Source of the DNA: Thiobacillus denitrificans
GTDB lineage: Bacteria > Pseudomonadota > Gammaproteobacteria > Burkholderiales > Thiobacillaceae
DNA length: 64,000 nucleotides
Direction of reading: 5' to 3'
NCBI GenBank assembly: GCA_020723405.1
Contig: DYIY01000005.1
Location: 62,001 to 126,000 of the forward strand
In this document: positions 24,399-33,168 of the stretch, piece after piece
Position numbering within the stretch: position 1 is the first letter of the stretch
Layout of the letters: each line of letters opens with the position of its first letter
Translations under genes and position numbers: made by a program
Notes under the pieces: model-generated
The model's input: the letters and a program-made list of their open reading frames with translations, nothing else
What the model was told of the DNA's origin: nothing
The model's database searches: none

Positions 24399-24938
24399 AT
24401 GGAGATCATGGGACTGTCGATTCGCGCCTACGCCCGGCACCGAGGTGTGTCGGACACCGCCGTGCACAAGGCCATTCGTGCCGGGCGGATCACCCCCGAG
24501 GCCGATGGCAGCATCGACCCGGACAGGGCCGACCGGGAGTGGGCGAAGAATTCCGACACGCCCAAGGAGGGCACCAAGCGCCGCGCTGAAACAGTCGCGG
24601 TCAAGGAACCTGCTGGTGAGCCGGTTGCTCCGGCATTGAATGCCGGTGGCACGTCGCTGCTGCAGGCCCGCACGGTCAATGAGGTCGTCAAGGCGCAGAC
24701 CAACAAGGTGCGCCTCGCCCGACTCAAGGGTGAACTGGTCGACCGGCCACAGGCCATCGCCCACGTTTTCAAGCTGGCCCGCGCCGAGCGGGATGCCTGG
24801 CTCAACTGGCCGGCGCGCATCTCGGCGCAGATGGCGGCGAAGCTCTGCGTCGATGTCCATGCCTTGCACGTCGCGCTGGAAACCGCCGTGCGGGAACACT
24901 TGCAGGAATTGGGCGAGGTTCGCCCACGGGTGGATTGA
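24399..24938 (+). CDS. Terminase small subunit (Nu1-like)
   Basis: A 179-aa protein. ATG 24399 is chosen, with ATG 24408 and TTG 24396 as alternatives. The N-terminus (SIRAYARHRGVSDTAVHKAI) is the HTH that binds the packaging site in Nu1-type subunits. The rest is a helical oligomerisation region. The stop overlaps the large subunit start (TGATG). It selects phage DNA for packaging. Confidence 0.88.
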   Translation: MEIMGLSIRAYARHRGVSDTAVHKAIRAGRITPEADGSIDPDRADREWAKNSDTPKEGTKRRAETVAVKEPAGEPVAPALNAGGTSLLQARTVNEVVKAQTNKVRLARLKGELVDRPQAIAHVFKLARAERDAWLNWPARISAQMAAKLCVDVHALHVALETAVREHLQELGEVRPRVD

Positions 24939-26902
24939 TGCTGGATGCTGATTACGAAGGGGCGCTCGACATCGAGCGTGCCTGGCGGGAGGGGCTGACG
25001 CCCGATCCCTTGCTCACGGTGTCGGAGTGGTCGGATCGCCACCGGATGCTCTCCAGCAAGGCATCCGCCGAGCCAGGCCGCTGGCGCACCAGCCGCACGC
25101 CGTACCTGAAGGCGATCATGGATTGCCTGTCGCCGATGTCGGCGGTGGAGCGGATCGTGTTCATGAAGGCGGCGCAGCTGGGCGCGACCGAGATGGGCAA
25201 CAACTGGATCGGCTACGTGATCCACCACGCACCTGGCCCGATGATGGCCGTGTCGCCGACGGTGGAGATGGCCAAGCGCAATTCCAAGCAGCGGATCGAC
25301 CCGCTGATCGAGGAATCGCCGGTGCTGGCCGAACTGATTGCGCCGGCCCGCAGTCGTGATGCCGGCAACACGATCCTGGCGAAGGAGTTTCGCGGCGGCG
25401 TGCTGGTGATGACCGGGGCAAACTCGGCGGTGGGCCTGCGCTCGATGCCGGTGCGCTACCTGTTCCTGGACGAGGTCGACGGCTACCCATCAGACGTCGA
25501 CGGCGAAGGCGACGCGATCTCGCTCGCCGAGGCGCGCACCCGCACCTTCGCCCGGCGCAAGATTTTCATCGTCTCGACGCCGACCATCGCCGGGGCGAGC
25601 AGCATCGAGCGCGAGTACGAGGCCAGCGACCAGCGTCGCTATTTTCTACCGTGCCCGCACTGCTCGCATCGGCAGTGGCTGCGCTTCGAGCAGCTGCGCT
25701 GGGAGAAGGGGCTACCGGAGACGGCGGCCTACGTTTGCGAGGCGTGCGACGCGCCGATTCCGGAGCAGCACAAGACCTGGATGCTGGAGCACGGCGAATG
25801 GCGGGCAATGGCTCCCGAGAACGGGGCCAAGACGGCGGGCTTCCACCTGTCGTCGCTGTACAGCCCGGTGGGCTGGCGCAGTTGGCGGGAGATTGCCGCC
25901 GCTTGGGAGAGTGCAGTGAACAAGGAATCCGGATCGGCGGCCGCCATCAAGACCTTCAAGAACACCGAGCTTGGCGAGACTTGGGTCGAGGAAGGCGAGG
26001 CACCCGACTGGCAACGCCTCATCGAGCGGCGCGAGGACTATCCCATCGGCCGCATCCCGGTTGGCGGTCTGCTGCTAGTCGGCGGGGCCGACGTGCAGAA
26101 GGATCGCATCGAGGCCTCGATCTGGGCCTTCGGACGTGGCAAGGAATCCTGGCTCGTCGAACACCGGGTGCTGATGGGCGACACCGCCCGTGACGCGGTA
26201 TGGAAGCGCCTCGGCGAACTGATCGCCGAAACGTGGTCGCACGAGTCTGGCGCGCAGTTGCCGCTCGCCCGGTTCGCCCTGGACACCGGTTTCGCCACGC
26301 AGGAGGCCTACACCTTCGTGCGTCTGGCGCGCGATCCCCGCGTGATGGCGGTCAAGGGCGTGCCCAAGGGTGCGGCCCTGATCGGGACGCCGACGGCGGT
26401 CGACCTCTCGCAGGGCGGCAAGAAGCTGCGGCGCGGCATCAAGGTGTTCTCGGTCGCGGTCGGTATCGCCAAGCTGGAGTTCTACAACAACCTGAGGAAG
26501 AGCGCGGACGTGCTGGAGGACGGGGTCACCCTGCGTTACCCCACCGGCTTCGTGCATCTGCCCAAAGTTGATGCCGAATTCGTGCAGCAGTTGTGCGCCG
26601 AGCAGCTGATCACCCGGCGTGACCGCAATGGCTTCGCCATCCGCGAGTGGCAGAAGATGCGCGAGCGCAACGAAGCCCTGGACTGCTACGTGTATGCCCG
26701 CGCGGCGGCGAGTGCTGCCGGCCTCGACCGCTTCGAGGAACGGCACTGGCGTGAACTGGAACGACAGATCGGACTCTCGCCGCCTGGTGATCACGATCCG
26801 CAAATTGAACAACCCACTGAGGCCACCCAACGCTGTGGCCTCGCTGTTTCTGGAACCCCGAGAACGGGCCGGCGCGTCATCCGCAGCCGCTGGTTCAGCT
26901 GA
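24938..26902 (+). CDS. Terminase large subunit (GpA family)
   Basis: A 654-aa packaging motor of the lambda GpA type. It has an N-terminal ATPase with KAAQLGATEM near residues 77-86 as the Walker A-like loop and RYLFLDEVDGYPSD as Walker B. A Cys-rich zinc site follows (CPHCSHRQW, CEACD). The C-terminal nuclease has VGGADVQKDRIEASI and ARFALDTGFATQEAY, with acidic metal-binding residues. The length is typical. It cuts concatemers at cos and pumps DNA into the prohead. Confidence 0.95.
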   Translation: MLDADYEGALDIERAWREGLTPDPLLTVSEWSDRHRMLSSKASAEPGRWRTSRTPYLKAIMDCLSPMSAVERIVFMKAAQLGATEMGNNWIGYVIHHAPGPMMAVSPTVEMAKRNSKQRIDPLIEESPVLAELIAPARSRDAGNTILAKEFRGGVLVMTGANSAVGLRSMPVRYLFLDEVDGYPSDVDGEGDAISLAEARTRTFARRKIFIVSTPTIAGASSIEREYEASDQRRYFLPCPHCSHRQWLRFEQLRWEKGLPETAAYVCEACDAPIPEQHKTWMLEHGEWRAMAPENGAKTAGFHLSSLYSPVGWRSWREIAAAWESAVNKESGSAAAIKTFKNTELGETWVEEGEAPDWQRLIERREDYPIGRIPVGGLLLVGGADVQKDRIEASIWAFGRGKESWLVEHRVLMGDTARDAVWKRLGELIAETWSHESGAQLPLARFALDTGFATQEAYTFVRLARDPRVMAVKGVPKGAALIGTPTAVDLSQGGKKLRRGIKVFSVAVGIAKLEFYNNLRKSADVLEDGVTLRYPTGFVHLPKVDAEFVQQLCAEQLITRRDRNGFAIREWQKMRERNEALDCYVYARAAASAAGLDRFEERHWRELERQIGLSPPGDHDPQIEQPTEATQRCGLAVSGTPRTGRRVIRSRWFS

Positions 26903-26926
26903 TTACCACCACTGGAGAACCCCACC

Positions 26927-27418
26927 ATGAGTCTGCAAACCCAACTCAACAGCTTCGTCCTGCGCGTCGCCGAGGAATTCAACACCGTCAAGGGGCGCAC
27001 CGGCACGCTGACCGCGCTGACCACCACCGACAAGTCGAGCCTGGTGGCGGCGATCAACGAACTGAAGTCCGCGATCATCACGGCGGTGGCCATCGACGAC
27101 CTGCAGGTATCGACGACGACCACGTATTCGTCGAACAAAGTGGTCACTTTGCTCGATGCCCTGAAGGCGGACATCCTGGGCGGTGCCGACCCGGCCTACG
27201 ACACCCTGCTGGAACTCCAGCAAGCCCTACAGAACGACCAGACCGGCATCGCCGCACTGACCGCCGCCATCGACAAGCGCGTGCGCTTCGATGCCGCGCA
27301 GACGCTGACCATTCCCGAGCAGACGCAAGCCCGAGACAACATCGGTGCGGTCGCAGCCACCGACATCGGCGACACCACCACCGATTTCGTGGCGATCTTC
27401 AACGCGGCCCTGGTGTAA
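26927..27418 (+). CDS. Tail-fibre-like protein located in the head module
   Basis: A 163-aa protein preceded by TGGAGAACCCCACC. It contains TGTLTALTTTDKSSLVAAIN and a C-terminal TLTIPEQTQARDNIGAVA. These are repeats common in phage tail-fibre and receptor-binding proteins (the second resembles the fibre shaft QAQARANIGA motif). It lies between terminase and gpW, away from other tail genes. Probably a virion protein; exact site unknown. Confidence 0.65.
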   Translation: MSLQTQLNSFVLRVAEEFNTVKGRTGTLTALTTTDKSSLVAAINELKSAIITAVAIDDLQVSTTTTYSSNKVVTLLDALKADILGGADPAYDTLLELQQALQNDQTGIAALTAAIDKRVRFDAAQTLTIPEQTQARDNIGAVAATDIGDTTTDFVAIFNAALV

Positions 27419-27421
27419 GTG

Positions 27422-27814
27422 ATGAGCCTCGTCGCGCAACTGTCGGCGCTCGCCACCCGCATCGGCACCGAGATCAAGGGGCTGATTCGGCCCGAGCATC
27501 CGGGACTCGCCCGGGCCTGGGTGAACTTCGGCTACGTGGGCGGGGCGATCCAGCTTCGCGCCGCCTTCAACATTGCCTCGGTGACCCGCTTGGGAACAGG
27601 TCGCTACCGCATCGAGTTCGAGACGCCGTTTCCCGACGCCAAGTACTGCTGGGTCGCCACCGGCAGGAGTAACACCGCGACTGGAACTATCCGTTTTGCG
27701 GCGGCGCGCGGCACGACCGACGGCAAGACCGCCGACACCCTCGAACTGGTCTGTACCAGTGCTGCGGCGTCGCTCGCCGACACGCCCGAGATCAGCCTGG
27801 TGGTCTATCGATGA
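27422..27814 (+). CDS. Small virion-associated protein with a beta-rich fold
   Basis: A 130-aa protein; ATG 27422 is preferred to the GTG at 27419. The C-terminal part (VTRLGTGRYRIEFETPFPDA, YCWVATGRS, LELVCTSAAAS, EISLVVYR) looks like the small beta domains attached to the ends of tail fibres. It follows the fibre-like gene and overlaps gpW. The two may form one attachment structure; inference. Confidence 0.6.
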   Translation: MSLVAQLSALATRIGTEIKGLIRPEHPGLARAWVNFGYVGGAIQLRAAFNIASVTRLGTGRYRIEFETPFPDAKYCWVATGRSNTATGTIRFAAARGTTDGKTADTLELVCTSAAASLADTPEISLVVYR

Positions 27815-28041
27815 GCACGCCGACCTATACCGAAGCGCAGTTGCAGGCCTTGCGCGATGCGCTGGCCCGAGGCGAGAAGCGCGTGACCTTCGGCGACAAG
27901 ACCGTCGAGTACCGCACCGTCGAGGAACTGAAGCAGGCCATCGCCGAGGTCGAAGCCGCGATGCACAAGGATGCCGTGGCCACCGGCCTGTATCCGCGTG
28001 CGCCCCGCCAGATCCGCGTAACCACCGGGAAGGGATTCTGA
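27811..28041 (+). CDS. Head-tail joining protein gpW
   Basis: A 76-aa protein with the gpW pattern: YTEAQLQALRDALARGEKRV followed by TVEYRTVEELKQAIAEV. It occupies its usual place between terminase and portal, overlapping both neighbours by 1-4 bp. In lambda, gpW seals DNA in the head and prepares it for tail addition. Confidence 0.9.
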   Translation: MSTPTYTEAQLQALRDALARGEKRVTFGDKTVEYRTVEELKQAIAEVEAAMHKDAVATGLYPRAPRQIRVTTGKGF

Positions 28042-29516
28042 TGGGCTGGATCGGAACCATCAAACGCCGTGTCTTCGGCGGTACGCCCACCTACGACGGC
28101 GCAGGCCTTGGCCGGCGCACACTCGCCTGGACGGTGGCCAATCCCGGAGCGGTGGCGGCACTCGCCTACACACAGGAGCAGTTGCGCGCCAAGAGCCGCG
28201 ACCTCGTCCGGCGCAACGCCTGGGCCGCCGCCGGCATCGAGGCCTTCGTTGCCAACACCATCGGTACCGGCATCAAGCCGCAGAGCATGGTGGAAGACGC
28301 GGCCCAACGCGAAACCATCCAACGCTTGTGGTGGGGCTGGTGCGAGGCAGCTGATTCAGCGGGACTCACCGATTTCTATGGCCTGCAGTCGCTTGCCTGC
28401 CGGGCCATGCTGGAAGGAGGCGAGGCGATCGTGCGACTGCGCTGGCGGCGTCCCGAGGACGGGCTGCCGGTAGCACTCCAAATTCAGGTGCTGGAGGCCG
28501 AGCATCTGCCGCCGGCGATGAACCGGGAGCTTGCGAACGGCAACGTCATCCGTGCCGGTATCGAGTTCGACCGGCTGGGACGACGTGTCGCCTACCACCT
28601 GTATCGCTCCCATCCGAACGATGGCGGTCTCGCACCCATGTCCGGGTCGGGTGGCGTCGAAACGGTTCGGGTGGATGCCTCCGAAGTGATTCATCTCTTC
28701 CGACCGCTGCGTCCTGGCCAGATTCGGGGCGAACCGTGGCTCGCCCGGGCGCTCGTGAAGCTCAACGAACTCGACCAGTACGACGACGCCGAACTGGTGC
28801 GCAAGAAGACCGCCGCGATGTTCGCCGGTTTCATCACGCGCCTGGCCCCCGAAGACAACCTGATGGGCGAAGGACTATCGGACGCCAATGGCGTAGCGCT
28901 GGCAGGGCTCGAACCGGGCACCCTGCAAATTCTGGAACCGGGCGAGGACATCAAGTTCTCGGCCCCGGCCGATGTCGGCAGTTCCTACGCCGAGTTCATG
29001 CGTCAGCAGTTCCGGGCAGTGGCGGCCGCCATGGGCATCACCTACGAGATGCTCACCGGCGACCTGACGCAAGTGAACTACTCGTCGATCCGCGCCGGCC
29101 TACTGGAGTTCCGCCGTCGCTGCGAGGCGATCCAGCACGGTGTGATCGTCCACCAGCTGTGCCGCCCAATCTGGCGGGCCTGGATGGATCAGGCGGTGCT
29201 CGAAGGTTCGCTCACGCTCCCCGGCTACAGCCGCCGTCGGCGTGAATACCAAGTCGCCAAATGGATTCCGCAGGGCTGGCAGTGGGTCGACCCGCAGAAG
29301 GAGTTCAACGCCATGAAGCTTGCCATCCGGGCGGGCCTCACCAGCCGTTCGGAGGCGATTTCGGCCTATGGCTACGACGCCGAGGATGTTGACCGGGAGA
29401 TTGCGACCGATAACGCCCGCGCCGACGCGCTGGGTCTCGTCTTCGATTCCGATCCACGGCACGACCAGGCACCGGCCGTCGCCCCGCCTCCACAAACCGA
29501 ACAACCCACGGAGTAA
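28041..29516 (+). CDS. Portal protein (lambda gpB family)
   Basis: A 491-aa protein starting at ATG 28041 immediately after gpW. Family signatures include LRAKSRDLVRRNAWAAAGIE, NTIGTGIKPQS, MLEGGEAIVRLRWR and DLTQVNYSSIRAGLLEFRRR. It forms the dodecameric gate for DNA entry and exit at one head vertex. Size and gene order are normal. Confidence 0.95.
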   Translation: MGWIGTIKRRVFGGTPTYDGAGLGRRTLAWTVANPGAVAALAYTQEQLRAKSRDLVRRNAWAAAGIEAFVANTIGTGIKPQSMVEDAAQRETIQRLWWGWCEAADSAGLTDFYGLQSLACRAMLEGGEAIVRLRWRRPEDGLPVALQIQVLEAEHLPPAMNRELANGNVIRAGIEFDRLGRRVAYHLYRSHPNDGGLAPMSGSGGVETVRVDASEVIHLFRPLRPGQIRGEPWLARALVKLNELDQYDDAELVRKKTAAMFAGFITRLAPEDNLMGEGLSDANGVALAGLEPGTLQILEPGEDIKFSAPADVGSSYAEFMRQQFRAVAAAMGITYEMLTGDLTQVNYSSIRAGLLEFRRRCEAIQHGVIVHQLCRPIWRAWMDQAVLEGSLTLPGYSRRRREYQVAKWIPQGWQWVDPQKEFNAMKLAIRAGLTSRSEAISAYGYDAEDVDREIATDNARADALGLVFDSDPRHDQAPAVAPPPQTEQPTE

Positions 29517-29519
29517 TAC

Positions 29520-30755
29520 ATGCTGCCACATCTCGCCTCCCGCATCTTCGGGACGCCGCTGCTCGTCCATAGCGCCAAGCTCGACGTGATCCTGTCCGCC
29601 CTCGGGCCACGATTGGGGATCGACAGCCCGATCCCTGGCGGCTCCCCGGAACTGCTCGCGGCAGTACCCGGACCCCGTCCGAACATGCAAGGTGCTGTCG
29701 GCATTGCCGTGATTCCGATCCACGGTACGCTGGTAAAACGCACCTTGGGGTTGGAGGCGGCCTCGGGGCTCACGAGCTACCAGGACATCGGCGCGATGCT
29801 CGATGCGGCGCTGGCCGACCCCAGTGTCACCGGCATCCTGTTGGATGTCGATTCGCCGGGCGGCGAGGCCTCCGGCAGTTTCGAACTTGCCCGCCGCGTG
29901 CGCGAGGCCACTGTCGTGAAACCCATCTGGTCGGTAGCCAACGATGCTGCCTTCTCGGCCGCCTACGCCATCGCATCGTCTGCCGAACGGATCGTCGTCA
30001 CGGAAACGGGTGGTGTCGGCTCGATCGGCGTGATTGCGCTGCACATCGATCAGTCGGTGAAGGACGCCAATGACGGCTACCGCTACACCGCGATCACGGC
30101 GGGCCGGCACAAGAACGACTTCTCTCCCCACGAGCCGCTCACCGATACCGCAAAAGGCGAACTCCAGTCCGAGGTCGATCGCCTCTACGACATCTTTGTC
30201 GGTCACGTGGCCGCCATGCGTGGATTGCCGGAGATGGCGGTACGTGCCACCGAGGCCGCTCTCTACTTCGGCCCGAACGCAACGGCGGCCGGTCTGGCCG
30301 ATGCCGTCGGCACGCTGGAGGCAACGCTCACTGAATTCTCGATTTACCTCAGCTCCCGAGGCCGCAAGGCGCCCCCGACTCGGGCAGTTGCACGACCCGG
30401 GGCGACGCACCTACAGGAGGACGACATGTCTCTCGAAGAAACCCAAATGGAAATGATCGGTGTTGATCAGGCAGCCGTCCTGGTTGCCGAGGCCCGCCGC
30501 GAGGTTACCCAATCCGCCCAAGCCATCGCCGAGTTGTGCCTGATCGCCGGCTGCCCCGACAAGGCCGCCGCCTTCATTGCGGAAGGCAAGAGCGAGGCGG
30601 ATGTGCGCCGAGTGCTCTGTGAGGCCAAGGCCGCACGATCCGAGGCTACGCCCATCCATTCCACCATCACGCCGGAAGCCGGTACCGAAACCCCCGAGCG
30701 ACCCGAGGCATCACCCGTGGTCGCCGCCGTCAAGAAACTCATCCACAAGGAGTAA
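29520..30755 (+). CDS. S49/ClpP-like head maturation protease with scaffold tail
   Basis: A 411-aa protein (lambda gpC type). The N-terminal protease domain has VIPIHGTLVKR, VDSPGGEASG and ANDAAFSAAYAIAS with the catalytic Ser in the SAAYA motif, then ETGGVGSIGV. The C-terminal 110 residues are the scaffold segment and are also made separately from an internal start at 30426. It processes head proteins during prohead assembly. Confidence 0.93.
   Translation: MLPHLASRIFGTPLLVHSAKLDVILSALGPRLGIDSPIPGGSPELLAAVPGPRPNMQGAVGIAVIPIHGTLVKRTLGLEAASGLTSYQDIGAMLDAALADPSVTGILLDVDSPGGEASGSFELARRVREATVVKPIWSVANDAAFSAAYAIASSAERIVVTETGGVGSIGVIALHIDQSVKDANDGYRYTAITAGRHKNDFSPHEPLTDTAKGELQSEVDRLYDIFVGHVAAMRGLPEMAVRATEAALYFGPNATAAGLADAVGTLEATLTEFSIYLSSRGRKAPPTRAVARPGATHLQEDDMSLEETQMEMIGVDQAAVLVAEARREVTQSAQAIAELCLIAGCPDKAAAFIAEGKSEADVRRVLCEAKAARSEATPIHSTITPEAGTETPERPEASPVVAAVKKLIHKE
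30426..30755 (+). CDS. Internal scaffold protein (Nu3-like), nested in frame
   Basis: An in-frame ATG at 30426 is preceded by CAGGAGG at 5 bp. This would yield the C-terminal 109 residues of the protease as an independent scaffold, as lambda Nu3 is made within gene C. The product is acidic and helical (QAAVLVAEARREVTQSAQAI) and ends in KKLIHKE. Inferred from the ribosome site and the lambda precedent. Confidence 0.7.
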   Translation: MSLEETQMEMIGVDQAAVLVAEARREVTQSAQAIAELCLIAGCPDKAAAFIAEGKSEADVRRVLCEAKAARSEATPIHSTITPEAGTETPERPEASPVVAAVKKLIHKE

Positions 30756-30758
30756 GAC

Positions 30759-31136
30759 ATGCCCTCAATCACCCAGAGCAAGAACCTCGGCGACCTCCTG
30801 AAGTACGAGGCACCGAACCTCTATTCCCGCGAGGCCGCGACGGTCGCCGCCGGACAGAACCTGCAACTCGGCACCGTACTCGGCAGGAAGACCGCCGACG
30901 GCAAGCTGTATGCGCTGGCGCCGGCCGCTACTGACGGCACCGAAACCGCCGTGAGCGTGCTGGCCACCGACACCGACGCGACGCTGATCGATCGGGACGA
31001 TGCCATCACGGTGGCCCGTCACGCGATCGTCGCGCGCAACGCCCTGATCTGGCCGGCCGGCATCACCGCACCACAGAAGGCCGCTGCCGAAGCGCAACTC
31101 GTGGCGATCGGCATTCTGGTGCGCGACGCAGCGTAA
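30759..31136 (+). CDS. Head decoration protein (lambda gpD-like)
   Basis: A 125-aa protein after AAGGAGTAAGAC. It matches the trimeric cement protein pattern: APNLYSREAATVAAGQNLQL, GTVLGRKTADGKLY, and the C-terminal LVAIGILVR. It sits between the protease and capsid genes, as in lambda, and stabilises the expanded head. Confidence 0.9.
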   Translation: MPSITQSKNLGDLLKYEAPNLYSREAATVAAGQNLQLGTVLGRKTADGKLYALAPAATDGTETAVSVLATDTDATLIDRDDAITVARHAIVARNALIWPAGITAPQKAAAEAQLVAIGILVRDAA

Positions 31137-31158
31137 GCAAACCCATCTCATCCCCCGA

Positions 31159-31188
31159 AAACCCGCCACACGGCGGGTTTCGTTTTTT
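31159..31188 (+). terminator. Hairpin with T tract between decoration and capsid genes
   Basis: Stem AAACCCGCC / GGCGGGTTT with loop ACAC, then CG and six T residues. The next ribosome site follows directly, so it may attenuate rather than end the late transcript or set the capsid level. Confidence 0.75.
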
Positions 31189-31200
31189 GGAGATCCAAAA

Positions 31201-32205
31201 ATGCAAAACCCGTTCGACAACCCAGGCTTCTCGATGGCGAGCCTCACCACGGCCATCAACCTCATCCCCAACCGCTACGGCCGCATCGAGCAGCTGGGCC
31301 TCTTTCCCGCCAAGCCGGTACGCACCCGGCAGATCATCGTCGAGGAGTACGCCGGGCGACTGAACCTCCTGCCGACGAAACCGCCCGGCTCGCCGGGCAC
31401 CGTGGGCGAGCGCGGCACGCGCACCTTGCGCTCCTTCGTCATCCCCCACATCCCGCACGACGACGTCGTGCTGCCCGAGGAAGTCCAGGGCATCCGCGCC
31501 TTCGGCTCCGAAACCGAGATGGAGGCGATTGCCGGCGTGATGGCACGCCACCTGGAAACCATGCGCAACAAGCACGCCATCACCCTGGAACATCTGCGCA
31601 TGGGGGCACTCAAGGGCCAAATCCTCGATGCCGACGGCAGCACCATCTACGACCTCTACACCGAGTTCGGCCTCTCCCAGACGTCGATCAACTTCGATCT
31701 TGCCAATGCCAACAGCGACATCAAGGGCCACTGCTACGACGTGCTCGCCGAAATCGAGGACAACCTCAAGGGCGAGTTCATGACCGATGTGCACGTGCTC
31801 TGCTCGCCTCAGTTTTTCCGGGCGCTCACCACCCATAAGGCGGTCAAGGAGGCATATACCAACTGGCAGCAAGGGGCAATCCTGATCAACGACGTGCGCT
31901 CTGGTTTCACCTTCGGCGGCATCACCTTCGAGGAGTATCGCGGCCAGGCGAGCGACATCAACGGTACGGTGCGCAAGTTCATCGCCCCGGGCGAGGCTCA
32001 CGCCTTTCCGCTGGGCACGGTCGACACCTTCGGCACCTACTTGGCCCCGGCTGACTTCAACGAGACGGTCAACACCCTCGGCCAGCCGCTCTATGCCAAG
32101 CAGGAACCGAGAAAGTTCGAGCGCGGCACGGATCTACACACCCAGTCGAACCCGCTGCCGATGTGTCACCGCCCCGGTGTGTTGGTCAAGCTGACGAGCG
32201 CCTGA
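31201..32205 (+). CDS. Major capsid protein (lambda gpE family)
   Basis: A 334-aa HK97-fold capsid subunit after TTTTGGAGATCCAAAA. Family blocks include LTTAINLIPNRYGRI, TRTLRSFVIPHIPHDD, MRNKHAITLEHLRMGALKG and FIAPGEAHAFPLGT. Length and gene order match lambda-type heads. Confidence 0.95.
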   Translation: MQNPFDNPGFSMASLTTAINLIPNRYGRIEQLGLFPAKPVRTRQIIVEEYAGRLNLLPTKPPGSPGTVGERGTRTLRSFVIPHIPHDDVVLPEEVQGIRAFGSETEMEAIAGVMARHLETMRNKHAITLEHLRMGALKGQILDADGSTIYDLYTEFGLSQTSINFDLANANSDIKGHCYDVLAEIEDNLKGEFMTDVHVLCSPQFFRALTTHKAVKEAYTNWQQGAILINDVRSGFTFGGITFEEYRGQASDINGTVRKFIAPGEAHAFPLGTVDTFGTYLAPADFNETVNTLGQPLYAKQEPRKFERGTDLHTQSNPLPMCHRPGVLVKLTSA

Positions 32206-32486
32206 TGTTCGGCGTGGCTGATCTGTACGACGCGGCCGCCCGCGCTGGACTGCTCACCCCCGTCAAGGTCGGCACCCTGATGGTCGAGTGCGGTTTCCGC
32301 GCACCAGACGAGACGGTGCTCGATGGGCTGGCGCTCTCCCGCGATTACGAGATCGAGTTCCCGACCGAGCGCCTGCTGCTCGTCGTCGGGGACACGGTCG
32401 AGATCGCAGGCCAGTCCTATCGCGTGCGGGAAGTGATTGCCTTGCGGGACGGAAACGAGTGCCGGGCGCGTCTGGCTCGGCTGTGA
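32205..32486 (+). CDS. Head-tail connector (lambda FII-like)
   Basis: A 93-aa protein; the start overlaps the capsid stop (TGATG). The beta-rich sequence (YEIEFPTERLLLVVGDTVEI, GQSYRVREVI) fits the FII/gpFII-type joining proteins that bridge head and tail. Its position after the capsid gene supports this. Confidence 0.75.
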   Translation: MFGVADLYDAAARAGLLTPVKVGTLMVECGFRAPDETVLDGLALSRDYEIEFPTERLLLVVGDTVEIAGQSYRVREVIALRDGNECRARLARL

Positions 32487-32491
32487 GCCGA

Positions 32492-33127
32492 TCAGGGGCC
32501 GATCTTGATCCAGCGATTCCAGAGCATGCGACTGATGGTGGCATTCACGGCCTGACGGTCGAAGCGCTCCGGATCGAAATCCAGTCCGGCCCACTCCTGG
32601 AAGGCCTTGGTTTCGTCGCCGTAGGGGTCGTCCTCAAGCTGATCGAGAAACGCCTGGTAGCCGCCTGAACCACCCGCATCGTCGGGCGGGCAGGCGCGCT
32701 CGCCAGCCTCGACCCAGGCAGAGCCGCCGTCGCTGGGTGTGGGTTTGACCTCCTTGATCGCCTCGACCGTGATGCGGTGCGTCCAGTTATCGCCGAAGTC
32801 GTACAGGTAGTCGCAGGTATCTCCCTCGGCCAGCAGTTGGTTGAGGCGGTACTTCTTCTCGTCGAGCACTTCCCAGCCGGGGTCGGTGAACTCGGGATCC
32901 GGAACACCGTAATGCTTGCCGCGAATCTCGAACTTGTGCAGGTGGGAATCCGACCAGCCCATGGCGGCCTGAAGGATGTGATGAAGGGCATCGAGTCGCG
33001 TGCGGCCATCGAGGTGGATGAGGCGCCAGATGGACGGCTGGATACCCATGAGTTCGACGCGCAGGACGTAGTGACTCGGCGTTGACTGACTGCTGCGGTG
33101 TTTCTTGGTTTTGGTTTCCGTTGCCAA
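32492..33127 (-). CDS. Plasmid pRiA4b ORF-3 family protein inserted between head and tail genes
   Basis: A 211-aa protein read from a TTG at 33127, supported by AGGGAG 7 bp upstream; no in-frame ATG is near the N-terminus. Landmarks are YVLRVELMGIQPSIWRLIHL, HHILQAAMGWSDSHLHKF, YDFGDNWTHRI and the acidic LDFDPERFD, all typical of the family. The biochemical role is not established. Its opposite orientation and its position between FII and tail genes mark it as a moron, probably expressed in the lysogen. Confidence 0.88.
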   Translation of the reverse strand: MATETKTKKHRSSQSTPSHYVLRVELMGIQPSIWRLIHLDGRTRLDALHHILQAAMGWSDSHLHKFEIRGKHYGVPDPEFTDPGWEVLDEKKYRLNQLLAEGDTCDYLYDFGDNWTHRITVEAIKEVKPTPSDGGSAWVEAGERACPPDDAGGSGGYQAFLDQLEDDPYGDETKAFQEWAGLDFDPERFDRQAVNATISRMLWNRWIKIGP

Positions 33128-33168
33128 ACAGCATCTCCCTTTATCGATTTCATTGTATCGGAGTCCCT

